Shown here: in pieces, positions 26,911-35,688 of the stretch
Numbering within the stretch: the stretch's first letter is position 1
Layout of the letters: each line of letters starts with the position of its first letter
Source of the DNA: JAOAPY01 sp038237475
GTDB lineage: Bacteria > Acidobacteriota > Blastocatellia > Pyrinomonadales > Pyrinomonadaceae
Length of the DNA stretch: 64,000 bases
Reading direction: 5' to 3'
NCBI GenBank assembly: GCA_038237475.1
Contig: JBBRYS010000004.1
Span: 248,001-312,000, forward strand
Notes under the pieces: model-generated
Seen by the model: the letters and a program-made list of their open reading frames with translations, nothing else
The model's database searches: none
What the model was told of the DNA's origin: nothing
Position numbers and translations under genes: made by a program

Positions 26911-27840
26911 ATGACCTGCAACAGCTGCGGTAGTCCGCTCGATCCCATTCATCAGTTCTGTCCCAAATGCGGCGAGCCGGTCCACGCCCAGGGGACGCCA
27001 CCAATGCAGGCCGCGGGTTCACCTTATAATGCGCCGTACACCCCGCCTCAATATTCAGCGCCTCCCTACGGCGGCGGGCCGGCGCCTCTGCCCAACAAAA
27101 AGGGGTTCGGTTGCGGCAAGATCATTTTGATTCTGGTGATCATCCTGGCGATTCTCGGCGCCGGCATAGGCGCTGCCATTTATTACACCTATCGCTACGC
27201 AGATAAGGCCTTGCGATCTTCAGAGCCTTACATGATCGCTATCAATGCTTTGAAACAGAGTCCGGCTGTGAAGGAGCGTTTGGGAGAGATTGAAGAAACG
27301 GGTTTTCCAATCGGCGCCTATAGCCAAACCGGCAGCTCGGGTAAAGCTGCATTTGTGATGTCCGTGAAAGGTTCGAAAGGCAGCGGCCAGTACCAGGTCG
27401 AGTTAACTCGCACCAACAACGTCTGGCATCTCGACACAGCGATTGTACGTTCCAGTGATGGGCATACCATACCCGTCATTGACTATCGAGGAGAGCCGGA
27501 TACCACGACCCCCGACACTATCCCGGTACCAGGAGCCTCTCCTCCCAAAGGGACGACCAGCGGAGGGATGCTGAACAGCAAAGCCACCAGCTTGCCCAAG
27601 CCGGCATATCCCCCGACTGCAAGAGCGGTGAAAGCTTCCGGCACTGTTTTGGTTCAGATTGTAATCGATGAGAATGGCAATGTGATTTCAGCCCGGGCTA
27701 TTTCCGGGCATCCGCTGCTGCGTTCAGCCGCCGAAGCCGCCGCACGAGGCGCCAAGTTCTTACCCGTAAAGGTAGCAGGCAAGCCGGTCAAAGTCTCGGG
27801 CACGCTGAGCTATAGCTTCTCCGCAGAGGGGAATGATTAG
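26911..27840 (+). CDS. Zinc-ribbon, membrane and TonB C-terminal domain protein
   Basis: The 309-residue protein starts with a zinc ribbon (CNSCGSPLD and FCPKCGEPV, residues 3-24) and has a Pro/Tyr/Gly-rich linker. One membrane helix follows (about 74-97; IILILVIILAILGAGIGAAI), then a domain with no assigned family, and a TonB-like C-terminus (about 230-305) with YPPTARAVKASGTVLVQIVI and GHPLLRSAAEAAARGAKFLP. The zinc ribbon would face the cytoplasm and the TonB domain the periplasm. The combination is unusual: the TonB domain is very like that of the operon TonB at 15931, but a Pro-rich spacer long enough to span the periplasm is missing. Confidence 0.85.
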   Translation: MTCNSCGSPLDPIHQFCPKCGEPVHAQGTPPMQAAGSPYNAPYTPPQYSAPPYGGGPAPLPNKKGFGCGKIILILVIILAILGAGIGAAIYYTYRYADKALRSSEPYMIAINALKQSPAVKERLGEIEETGFPIGAYSQTGSSGKAAFVMSVKGSKGSGQYQVELTRTNNVWHLDTAIVRSSDGHTIPVIDYRGEPDTTTPDTIPVPGASPPKGTTSGGMLNSKATSLPKPAYPPTARAVKASGTVLVQIVIDENGNVISARAISGHPLLRSAAEAAARGAKFLPVKVAGKPVKVSGTLSYSFSAEGND

Positions 27841-28037
27841 AAGCCGAACCAAAAGTTTGGTCACGCAGTGTGGCGTCAAGAGCATCCGGCTTTTCCGCAC
27901 GAACGGCGTCCGGCTTTTATCACGCCAAACGCGTTCGCCAATCTACTTCAAAGCGTAACGTAACTGAAAATAGTCCCAGCCCGCGGTAGCGAGCGACAGC
28001 ATGAAGCTGGCGCCGGCTCCGCTGGATAAAGCCAACT

Positions 28038-30965
28038 CTATCCGGACAACATTGTCCTAATCAGGCTCCAAGAGAGCCCCATCATCACCGAATCAGACAC
28101 AATGCTTCGCACCAGCACGGGCCGGCTGCGACGGTCACGTGCCAGCTCTATCAGGTCCTGCCGTTTCTCACGCAGCAACTTCCTGATCCGCTCACGACGA
28201 CTTGGCTGAACAGGTTCGATCCAAAACATTTCAAACCACGGATAACTAATATCCTGGCGGGCTTGTTCAATTCGCTGACGAGTAATCCTCGCGCGCAAGC
28301 GGCGGTGATTTCTTCTCGCTATGCGATTGGTTACGAGGAGGCCAACAACAAACAAGACTTCAATCAGCCATCGTCTTCCTGTGTCATTCCAAAATGAGGT
28401 CAAACGATCTCTGAATCCTCCAACAAGGATTTTCAGTTTCGCTGTCCTCGTGAGCCGTGGCAGCGGTTTCGGTGCCGCTGACCAACCTGGTCCGTTATTG
28501 ACAGTCCGCGTTGAAGGTTGCCATCCATAGGTGCCGCGCGGCATTTGATAATTCGGATAGGCGGCCTTCACTTCTGCATATGTGACCATACGTTTGCCCG
28601 CGTGCAGCCCCTTCTGATAAATCTCGCGCCAGTAAGGGTTGTAATTCGAGAGTCGCTCATGACAAACAGCGGCCGTGTAGAGAGCGTCCCGCGCTGCCTT
28701 CGTATGCGGAAGTTGCTCCGCAATTTGTAAATAGGTGTTAAGAGCCTGCGCAAGCCGCTCATGCTGTTGCTGCGCGTTAAAAAGCAGTTGTGATTCACCG
28801 GTGATTCGATACCTGCCTTCGCCCGCGAAAAATCCGAGATTAAAGTAGCCGGGTGACGCAAGCGGATTGTAAAAGAGCAAACTGCTGGCATCGTATTGAT
28901 AGCTCGCGTATTGATAGAGCGCTTCGGCTCGAGCTTCGGCATCCACGGCTCGATCCGCGACTCGCTGCAAGGCCTCCAGATCGTTCGCGGTCTGCACGTC
29001 TCGCATCACCAGCGTCGGAGGTATTTCTTTCTTCACGGTTCCCCTTTCAGGTGCCTCAAAACTACCGGCCTTGGGATCGTTACAATTTACGCCCGTCTCT
29101 CCGTCGCAGTTACAAGAGCTGCAATAATAGTTGTAGCGGACGTCGGGATCAGTTTTCACGCGAGCAAAAGTCTTGCGCGCATCATCCCAACGATTCTCGC
29201 GCAAGTAACGCAAGCCCAGGGCGTACGTGAACTCATTCTTCCGAGGTGAATCCGGATGCTTATCAATGAAAGCGGCAAGTTGTTGCGGCGTCATCAAATA
29301 GTCAACCAGGTAAGCTTCGTCAATACCGTAGTCGAGAGCGATGTACTGTTCGAGGGCGGCATCGATATCGCCGGAGTCCTCGGCAATCATGGCCAATTCG
29401 CGGCGCGCGCCTTCAATTGAGTGACTCTTTGGATAGTCATGGACCAACTGGGAAAAATTGTTTCGCGCAGCATCAAAATGATGAAGCCGGTGTTCGGCGA
29501 CTCCCACGATCCACAGGGCCTGAGCGCGTCCATCTCCGCCAAGGCCACTCTGCAAGGCACGACGGCCGAATTGCACCGCCGCATTATTGTCGTCAAGTTC
29601 TTCACTAGCCTGTGCTGCGCGCAAGGCGAAGGCGCCACCCACGGGCAACTTCGGATACCTCGCCATTAGCTGCTTCGAGAATGCAAGCGTTCGCAGCAAC
29701 TCATTATGACCGATGCCGGCCCGTTTGTTTTCCCAGCTTCGATTTGACGCTTCGTTTCTCCGGCGCTCTGCCTCGTAATCGATCTGGCCGTTGCTGTCTT
29801 TAGTGCTCGGCTCATCGTAAGGCGGCTCAGCTGCGCCCGGATCGATCGAGTAGTTGTAGATGTTGTGGTAGGCGTAGGCGAGCGCGGCCTGGGGTTCGTT
29901 TGCCAACACTTTCTCAACGCGACTCATTTCGTCGTCGCTCGCTGATGAACGAATCAGCGTTAGCGAAAAGGCCGCCTCAGTTCGCGCATTCTCGTCAAGA
30001 TCGTCGCCTAACAACCGATAGTATTGGACCAGCGCTGAGGCGTGGTCGTGTGCGCGCAAATGTAAATAAGCCTGCCATGCGCGAGCGTCATTGAAATATT
30101 TTCCGTTAGGGTGTTCGTTGATCACCTTCTGAAAAGCAGCAAATGCGTCGTGCCATGCTTGATCGGTGAAAGGCTTATTCCAGTCATCCACACCGTAAGA
30201 ATTTCCACTTGCGGGAATGTAAGCAACGCTTGTTTTCATCGTCGCCAACGCGGTCATGAAGAGCCCGGCTTCGCGCTTTTCGGAACGAGGATAGAGCCGG
30301 GCGATCGCCGCAAATGCTTTAGCAGACTCCTCGAATTTGTCTTGGTCATAGAGCTCTGCGGCTGCCAGGTAAGCAACGTTGTCCTTGAGATTCGGATCCA
30401 CCGGAACAAGATCGAGCGCGTGCTTCACATCTTCGTCCACGGGCCCTTCGATATCATGAAGACGGCGCGCATCGAGATAGGCCTTCACTGCGATTGCGCT
30501 CGACCCATGATCCAGCGCCGTCATGGCGTCCAGCCGGTCGATCGCCGAGTTACGCCTCTCCTGCCGGCTGGTATAGAAGGTCCAACCCTCACGCGCCGGT
30601 TCGGTGCGTTTCAAATAGAGACTTAACAACTCGCGATCAAGACGCAGGTTTCCGCCTTTCTCGGCGCCCTCCGCGTCGGACCAAAGGGCATCGACTTCTT
30701 TCGCCGGATCCACATAAGTCTCTTCTGCCGCCGAGTCCTCATAGTCCCAGTACGCACGAGCCTCGTTCAGTCCGTTTGCCATCGTCGGCAGCGGCGGCAA
30801 GCGACCCATTTCGCGCTCGGTCTTATATCCGTTGAACCGCACCGAATGGGAAGTGCCCGGCCATCCGCAGCCGATCACTGTGGCAACCGCTGCGATCAGC
30901 GACAGGCCAACCGTAATCGACAGTTTTATGTTCTTCGACAGACTCGCGGGTTGTTTCCTTTTCAT
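28038..30965 (-). CDS. Large TPR lipoprotein (paired with DUF3142)
   Basis: It has 975 residues from the ATG at 30965, which follows GGAG by 7 bases; an ATG 12 bases earlier is possible. The lipobox is VIGC (Cys33). Tetratricopeptide-like repeats run through most of it, for example AAELYDQDKFEESAKAFAAIARLYPRS and FDAARNNFSQLVHDYPKSHS. A Cys-rich insert (YYCSSCNCDGETGVNCND) lies near 635-650. A C-terminal helix (RRWLIEVLFVVGLLVTNRIA) is predicted to be membrane-bound. It lies 24 bases after the DUF3142 gene. A scaffold in the envelope is likely; the exact role is unknown. Confidence 0.8.
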   Translation of the reverse strand: MKRKQPASLSKNIKLSITVGLSLIAAVATVIGCGWPGTSHSVRFNGYKTEREMGRLPPLPTMANGLNEARAYWDYEDSAAEETYVDPAKEVDALWSDAEGAEKGGNLRLDRELLSLYLKRTEPAREGWTFYTSRQERRNSAIDRLDAMTALDHGSSAIAVKAYLDARRLHDIEGPVDEDVKHALDLVPVDPNLKDNVAYLAAAELYDQDKFEESAKAFAAIARLYPRSEKREAGLFMTALATMKTSVAYIPASGNSYGVDDWNKPFTDQAWHDAFAAFQKVINEHPNGKYFNDARAWQAYLHLRAHDHASALVQYYRLLGDDLDENARTEAAFSLTLIRSSASDDEMSRVEKVLANEPQAALAYAYHNIYNYSIDPGAAEPPYDEPSTKDSNGQIDYEAERRRNEASNRSWENKRAGIGHNELLRTLAFSKQLMARYPKLPVGGAFALRAAQASEELDDNNAAVQFGRRALQSGLGGDGRAQALWIVGVAEHRLHHFDAARNNFSQLVHDYPKSHSIEGARRELAMIAEDSGDIDAALEQYIALDYGIDEAYLVDYLMTPQQLAAFIDKHPDSPRKNEFTYALGLRYLRENRWDDARKTFARVKTDPDVRYNYYCSSCNCDGETGVNCNDPKAGSFEAPERGTVKKEIPPTLVMRDVQTANDLEALQRVADRAVDAEARAEALYQYASYQYDASSLLFYNPLASPGYFNLGFFAGEGRYRITGESQLLFNAQQQHERLAQALNTYLQIAEQLPHTKAARDALYTAAVCHERLSNYNPYWREIYQKGLHAGKRMVTYAEVKAAYPNYQMPRGTYGWQPSTRTVNNGPGWSAAPKPLPRLTRTAKLKILVGGFRDRLTSFWNDTGRRWLIEVLFVVGLLVTNRIARRNHRRLRARITRQRIEQARQDISYPWFEMFWIEPVQPSRRERIRKLLREKRQDLIELARDRRSRPVLVRSIVSDSVMMGLSWSLIRTMLSG

Positions 30966-30989
30966 GGCTTGCTCCATTCCAAACTGCGA

Positions 30990-32504
30990 TCAATTGATAA
31001 CACCGTCAGCAACATCAGTTTCCGTCGCGACTGAAACCGATAAGATCGGTGGTGGCTTTGTCGTAAAGACAACAGTCGTCCTGAGAATTTGACCAGGGTG
31101 AAGACTCGCTGCGTTGATGCGAATGATATCGGCGCGACGCGGGCTGCAAGGCATAGCAGCAACTGTGTCGTCGGACCTTTGTAGGTGACAGATGGTTTCG
31201 GGAGACGCGCCGTGTTCGGCACTAATCGATTCGATCGTCCCTGCATTCACGTCGACATCGATCCGTACTCCACCGACCGCGCTCGCTGTCCCGATGTTCT
31301 CGATCTCAAGCAGCCACGTTTGCGCGGCTTTGCCAGGTTTGAATCGGGCCTGGATGTTCGCGGTCGAATCGCGATCTGAAAGTGCGGTCGCAACTTGTTC
31401 AGCGTTGAGCGTCGACGGATCGTCCGCGGCGGGGAGACGAAAGACGCAGATGCCAAGCAACCTGTCCCCCGCGAGCTCACGAACGATCCTGGCCGACGCC
31501 CGTAGCGATTCGGGGTTTGGAACATCGACGACCAGCAGGTCGCCGGCATGAACTACCAGGCCGTCGACTACGCCGTCCGCTCGGACCCGATACAGGAAGC
31601 GCCACTCGCTTCCCGACCTGGCTGACTTTGCGAAAGGTCTTTGATCAGTGAGTTCCAGATTAGGATCAGTGGCGAGCGTGGCCGGATCCATATCGCCCCG
31701 CAGGGTTATCAAGGAACCGGATGAGTTGTAAAGCAGCACCCAACTATAGGCAGCTAGCCCCGCGTAAAAAGGCTTGTGGAGCGCCCTCGCGCTATCGACA
31801 AAACGATCGAGGTATTGGGGCGACGAGATAGGTATGATCTGATCGACACGCTCGGGAATCTCAGCTCCGTAGAATTGAGGGACCCAGAAATCAACTTGTG
31901 CCACGGTCGATGGCAGTTCCGACGATTGCATCCATGTTGGCAGACCCGTAATGGACAGTTGGGTCCCCGGCTTTAACTGACCACGCAATGCCTTCAGCGT
32001 CTTTTCATACCTGCTTAACAGTCGGGTCGGAACATCGATATCGATTTGCAACCCTATGACGCTCGCGTGCTCATGGTCGGCTCGGCTGATGTCCTCGCGA
32101 AATGCCTCCGCGATCGTCACTGCCAGCTCCTCAGCACCAACGGCTTCCAACTGCGAGAGCAGTGAACGTGTTCCGTTATAGACAAGATGCAGATCAATTC
32201 CGGTCGGAAGCGAGCCCTTGACAGCCCTAATGCGTCGCAGCTTCTTATCCTGGTAATCAATCTGTCCGGCGCGCAGAAAAAGAGCGCGAGCGTGAGACGT
32301 CTCAAGCGCTGCACGCACATCTTTTTGACTGGGAGCTTGACTGCGCCACGCCCAGAACGTGATAGGGACCTCGTGGATTTGCCAGGGGCGTGGCTTACGA
32401 TGTGAGTTTGCAATTGCCGCCGCCGTTGCCATCAGCACGACCGCAATAAAGATCAACTGCGCTTTTCGTGATGACAACAATCGGAATGGAAGAGTTAGAG
32501 ACAT
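30990..32504 (-). CDS. DUF3142 domain protein
   Basis: The 504-residue protein has an N-terminal membrane segment (about 16-34) and a TIM-barrel-like DUF3142 domain (about 45-370): EVPITFWAWRSQAP, LQIDIDVPTRLLSRYEKTLKALR and VDFWVPQFYGAEIP. The C-terminal 110 residues look like a beta-rich domain. The Asp cluster LQIDIDVPT resembles the acidic sites of sugar-active barrels, but no catalysis is shown. It is co-directional with the TPR lipoprotein, 24 bases apart, so the pair probably acts together at the cell surface. Confidence 0.8.
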   Translation of the reverse strand: MSLTLPFRLLSSRKAQLIFIAVVLMATAAAIANSHRKPRPWQIHEVPITFWAWRSQAPSQKDVRAALETSHARALFLRAGQIDYQDKKLRRIRAVKGSLPTGIDLHLVYNGTRSLLSQLEAVGAEELAVTIAEAFREDISRADHEHASVIGLQIDIDVPTRLLSRYEKTLKALRGQLKPGTQLSITGLPTWMQSSELPSTVAQVDFWVPQFYGAEIPERVDQIIPISSPQYLDRFVDSARALHKPFYAGLAAYSWVLLYNSSGSLITLRGDMDPATLATDPNLELTDQRPFAKSARSGSEWRFLYRVRADGVVDGLVVHAGDLLVVDVPNPESLRASARIVRELAGDRLLGICVFRLPAADDPSTLNAEQVATALSDRDSTANIQARFKPGKAAQTWLLEIENIGTASAVGGVRIDVDVNAGTIESISAEHGASPETICHLQRSDDTVAAMPCSPRRADIIRINAASLHPGQILRTTVVFTTKPPPILSVSVATETDVADGVIN

Positions 32505-33435
32505 CGATGACAGCCTCGCACAGGTAATGGCGAGGAGTATCGAATAATTGACTGTGCCTATGACACGTTGAGACCATCAGTAGTGTTCAGCGCCGGCCCA
32601 CAATTAGAGTTGTGGAAAGCCACACCGGCAGGCGTTCAGAGTACCGACTTCAGTCGGGCTTTCATTCTCCAGTTGTCCTCCTTATCGGACCACCGGCGGC
32701 GGCATTTGGAAAAACACTTCGGGGCGAAAGTACACCTACGCCAACTTGCATTATGCGTTTGACTCAAATGGATCACGCAAATGCTGCGCGATTGGAGCGA
32801 GGCCCGGCAAAAGAAAAGTACCATTCACTGCCACCCCTCAAGGTGATCGCAAAGAAGTTAGCGCTGGAGATGAGGCGGGGATAAAGGTTCAGACGACCAA
32901 AATCTATGAGAATGATCCGAGCATTCCAATCGAAGCCCCAATCTAGTAGCATGATCTGCCTTAAGAGCGTGTTGACTGGCGATCTTACTTTAATCGGCGG
33001 CAAGGTCGTCTATGATTCCAGAGTCTTGAAATCATCGAACACAAATAAATCGCTATGAGAAAAAACTCGCGCTCATAATTACCGGGCCGTTTGAAATTAA
33101 AATACGGAGGCTGTGGTCGGGCGGATCCTGCTACAGTCGCCAAGTTTAAGAGAAGCAGAGAAAGAAAATCGGGCCCCAGTACGAGGTGAGACCCTTCTGA
33201 AGCATCTGGATGCCGAATGGGAATCGAATCTGCGAATAAGGGTTTCTTACACCTCGGTAGAAATATCACGTAAATTCTGGTCTGCTGGTATTGTGATTTT
33301 CCTGGAGCTTTCGACACTCTCAGGGTATGCGTTTCCCAAGTCGGCGTTTTTTTTCTCAGTGGTGACACAAGAGTGACCAAAGCAAAACGGTGAAGCGACC
33401 ACGGTATCCGCAAACTATTTAATTTATTAAGGTTA
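32505..33435. other. Gene-poor stretch before the tRNA-Cys island
   Basis: I support no gene here. It contains the dispersed palindromic repeat copy 2 (32627-32663). From about 33270 it becomes homologous to 40880-41026, including the paired motif GTGACACAA-GA-GTGACCAAA at 33362-33381. Short open frames in it lack ribosome sites and protein-like sequence. Confidence 0.5.
32627..32663 (+). repeat. Dispersed palindromic repeat, copy 2
   Basis: GCAGGCGTTCAGAGTACCGA then the hairpin CCGACTTCAGTCGG followed by GCTTT matches copy 1 at 10556. The G-C pair of copy 1's stem is replaced by A-T here on both sides, so base pairing is kept. Confidence 0.6.
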
Positions 33436-33483
<48 letters not shown>

Positions 33484-34097
33484 TTAAAAGGCCTATTCTT
33501 CCTTGTTCTGTTGGATTCCGACTTGTGCCCTTTTGTTAGACTTTCATCATGATTTAGTTAGGGTCTATTTAGCCGGTTTCGCTGCTGCTACTCCCAGTAG
33601 TGTAACAGCAGTGATACAAATCGCAGGGTTAATTTATCGTGCGTTCGCCGATGCTACAAACCGACCTCTCCGCTGGTGCCGGATCTATCTTGACCATTAG
33701 GCTAGACTTCGGAAAGAATCTCTTTCGTTCTTCTAATTAAATATTTTCCCCGAAATGTCTATCAGGTGAAACGTCCGACTAAGTCCACTTTCGGTTGAAA
33801 GGGAACCAAATGAAATCACTTCCTGCGGGATCGCGCGTTTCGAGGAAACGATTAGGTTAATGGCTCGCTACGAGAGTTTTTTCTCCAACGTACATCACTT
33901 GTAAAGGTGGCTGCGGCGGCAGCGCGAGTTGTCTTCTGGTGGGCGAAACTCCAACCATGCGTCGATAGATCTGACGAATCAAGACGACGGGTGGCGTAGC
34001 CGGTCCTACAGGCCAAAATAGAGCCTGAATGTCTTTCCCGAAATATCTATGAGGCTGAGGGCAAGATGACTAGTCCAAAACTAAGGAGTTAACGATC
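33484..34097. other. Left end of island segment A-B, no gene
   Basis: No gene is supported. It holds the paired motif at 33600-33619 and two imperfect copies of a motif CCCGAAATGTCTAT (about 33749 and CCCGAAATATCTAT at 34037). The second lies about 55 bases before the first secreted-protein gene and may be an upstream control element. The stretch 33484-33625 is homologous to 41075-41215. Confidence 0.5.
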
Positions 34098-35618
34098 ATG
34101 AATCGCAGATCATCACCTCAAAAGGCAGTTAGATTAGCGGGTGGGCAAATGATGAAATACACACGATGGCAGTTGTGGCGCAAGCTGTTAGCTTGCGGCG
34201 TTGGCAGCGCAGGCGATTGCAAACCAACAGTTTGCGACACATCTGCTGCGGGGTTGCCATCAGCGCAGCACCTTTGGAGTGTTATTGGCGTATCGGCGGC
34301 GATGTTGTTCTTCGTCTTTTCCGCGCAGGCGCAAACGGATGTGAAACTAAACTCAATTGGCGGCGACGGCGGCAGTCGGTTTGTTGCCCGCTGTCCCCAA
34401 GGCCAGCTATTAACCGGCGTCGAGCTTCGGGCCGGAGACGATGTTGATGCAATCCGCCCGCTTTGCGTCACCGCATACGGACCAGCCGATGTCGGGCCCT
34501 TCCAACCTTACATGCCCGGTATACCCGGCTTTAATCAAACCTTTTATGGTGGGGATGGTGGCAGCCGGGTGGACCTTGCCTGCCCGAGGGGCTTCCCAAT
34601 CATTACAGGTATGTATGTCCGAGCGGAAGGCAAAGAGATAATTTCCGTCAATAACATTCATTTGTTCTGCGGCATCGCCGGCACAACTCAAGAGAACGAG
34701 GTGGACGCAAATTTCGATGCTCCCGAGGTGGAGCAAGCGGGTATTAAGATCGGCTCCGGTTTCGGTACTAATCCAAGCTCGACTCAGGGTACGGAGCGCT
34801 GCCCGGCCGGCCTTGTGGCCGTCGGCATTAACGGCCGCTCTGGTAAATGGCTGGACGCGGTGGGCCTTATCTGTGGCGAGCCAAAGTTGACGCCCAGAGC
34901 CGCGCCGCCGCCGCCCGAAGCCCCACCGAGGCCAGCGGTCAAAGCCATAGGCAGGGTCAAGGTGCCGACGACGCCCGGCACGACGCCTAGCCCGCCACGG
35001 CCCATCTGCGACATGGCGCGGGACGCTCGCGCGCGAAACAACGCCGCCGCGTCCGGCCTCGAAGAAAAGTGTCGCGCTGATTTGGCGGCCAAGGGAGCGG
35101 CTATCGCGCAGGTAGACCCAATCGTTGCGCAGGCCCGTGCCGGCGAAACTGACGCGCTCTATCAGCAGGGATTCGATATCGCCACTGGGATTTTCGGCGA
35201 CCCAGCGCTCGGCGCAAAAGGCAACACTGCCACGGGGGCTGGTTCTCTCGGAATTAGGGATCAACTGACCGCCGCCGGACAAAGAGGATTCAATGCCTCA
35301 GTGAAGTTGCACCTAAGCCGGAAGTATGAACGAACGTCAGCGACAATTACCGCCAATCCCAATCCGGTCATGGTTTCCAACGGCCAAACCTCCGGCGCCA
35401 CGACCATCACTTGGAAGGCCGCCCCCACCTACACCTACTGCGAAATTTATCTGTCCGTTGACCACGGGCAGTGGAGCGAGTTCGCCAGAGGCGGCGACGG
35501 CAGTAAGACGACGACGATCAAACTCGGCAGCAGCCACACCTTCCGCATGATGGTCTATGAAGGACAAGCGGGCACGCCGAAGGTCATCACGACTCTCACC
35601 GTCACCGCAAAAAATTAA
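34098..35618 (+). CDS. Secreted modular protein P1: CPxG/GRSG domain, repeat-B domain, Ig-like domain
   Basis: The 506-residue protein has a hydrophobic signal segment ending AQAQ near residue 79. A domain of about 200 residues follows with three Cys-bounded motifs of the form CPxG...GxxxWLDAVGLxC (ARCPQGQLLTG, VDAIRPLCVTAYG, GRSGKWLDAVGLICG). A Pro-rich linker and PICDMARDARARN come next. A domain with GFDIATGIFGDPALG and AAGQRGFNASVKLHLSR (about 335-410) follows. The C-terminal 100 residues look Ig-like (ITANPNPVMVSNGQ). I do not recognise the family; repeat-B recurs in the next two genes. AAGGAG precedes the ATG. An in-frame hairpin repeat (34179-34235) sits in the signal region. First gene of a four-gene run. 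Confidence 0.8.
   Translation: MNRRSSPQKAVRLAGGQMMKYTRWQLWRKLLACGVGSAGDCKPTVCDTSAAGLPSAQHLWSVIGVSAAMLFFVFSAQAQTDVKLNSIGGDGGSRFVARCPQGQLLTGVELRAGDDVDAIRPLCVTAYGPADVGPFQPYMPGIPGFNQTFYGGDGGSRVDLACPRGFPIITGMYVRAEGKEIISVNNIHLFCGIAGTTQENEVDANFDAPEVEQAGIKIGSGFGTNPSSTQGTERCPAGLVAVGINGRSGKWLDAVGLICGEPKLTPRAAPPPPEAPPRPAVKAIGRVKVPTTPGTTPSPPRPICDMARDARARNNAAASGLEEKCRADLAAKGAAIAQVDPIVAQARAGETDALYQQGFDIATGIFGDPALGAKGNTATGAGSLGIRDQLTAAGQRGFNASVKLHLSRKYERTSATITANPNPVMVSNGQTSGATTITWKAAPTYTYCEIYLSVDHGQWSEFARGGDGSKTTTIKLGSSHTFRMMVYEGQAGTPKVITTLTVTAKN
34179..34235 (+). repeat. Double-hairpin repeat inserted in P1 signal region
   Basis: GCAAGCT-GTT-AGCTTGC and GCAAAC-CAACA-GTTTGC form two perfect hairpins 22 bases apart. 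Against the paralogue at 35689, P1 has about 95 extra in-frame bases here (between ACACGATGG and GCGGCGATGTTGTT). The element looks like a palindromic dispersed repeat that landed in a coding region. Confidence 0.6.
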
Positions 35619-35688
35619 GGAGCGGTTGTCCGAACGGGCGGGCCAAGGTTGCATGAGGCTTGAGGAACCGAAAGTTAAGGAGGAAATG

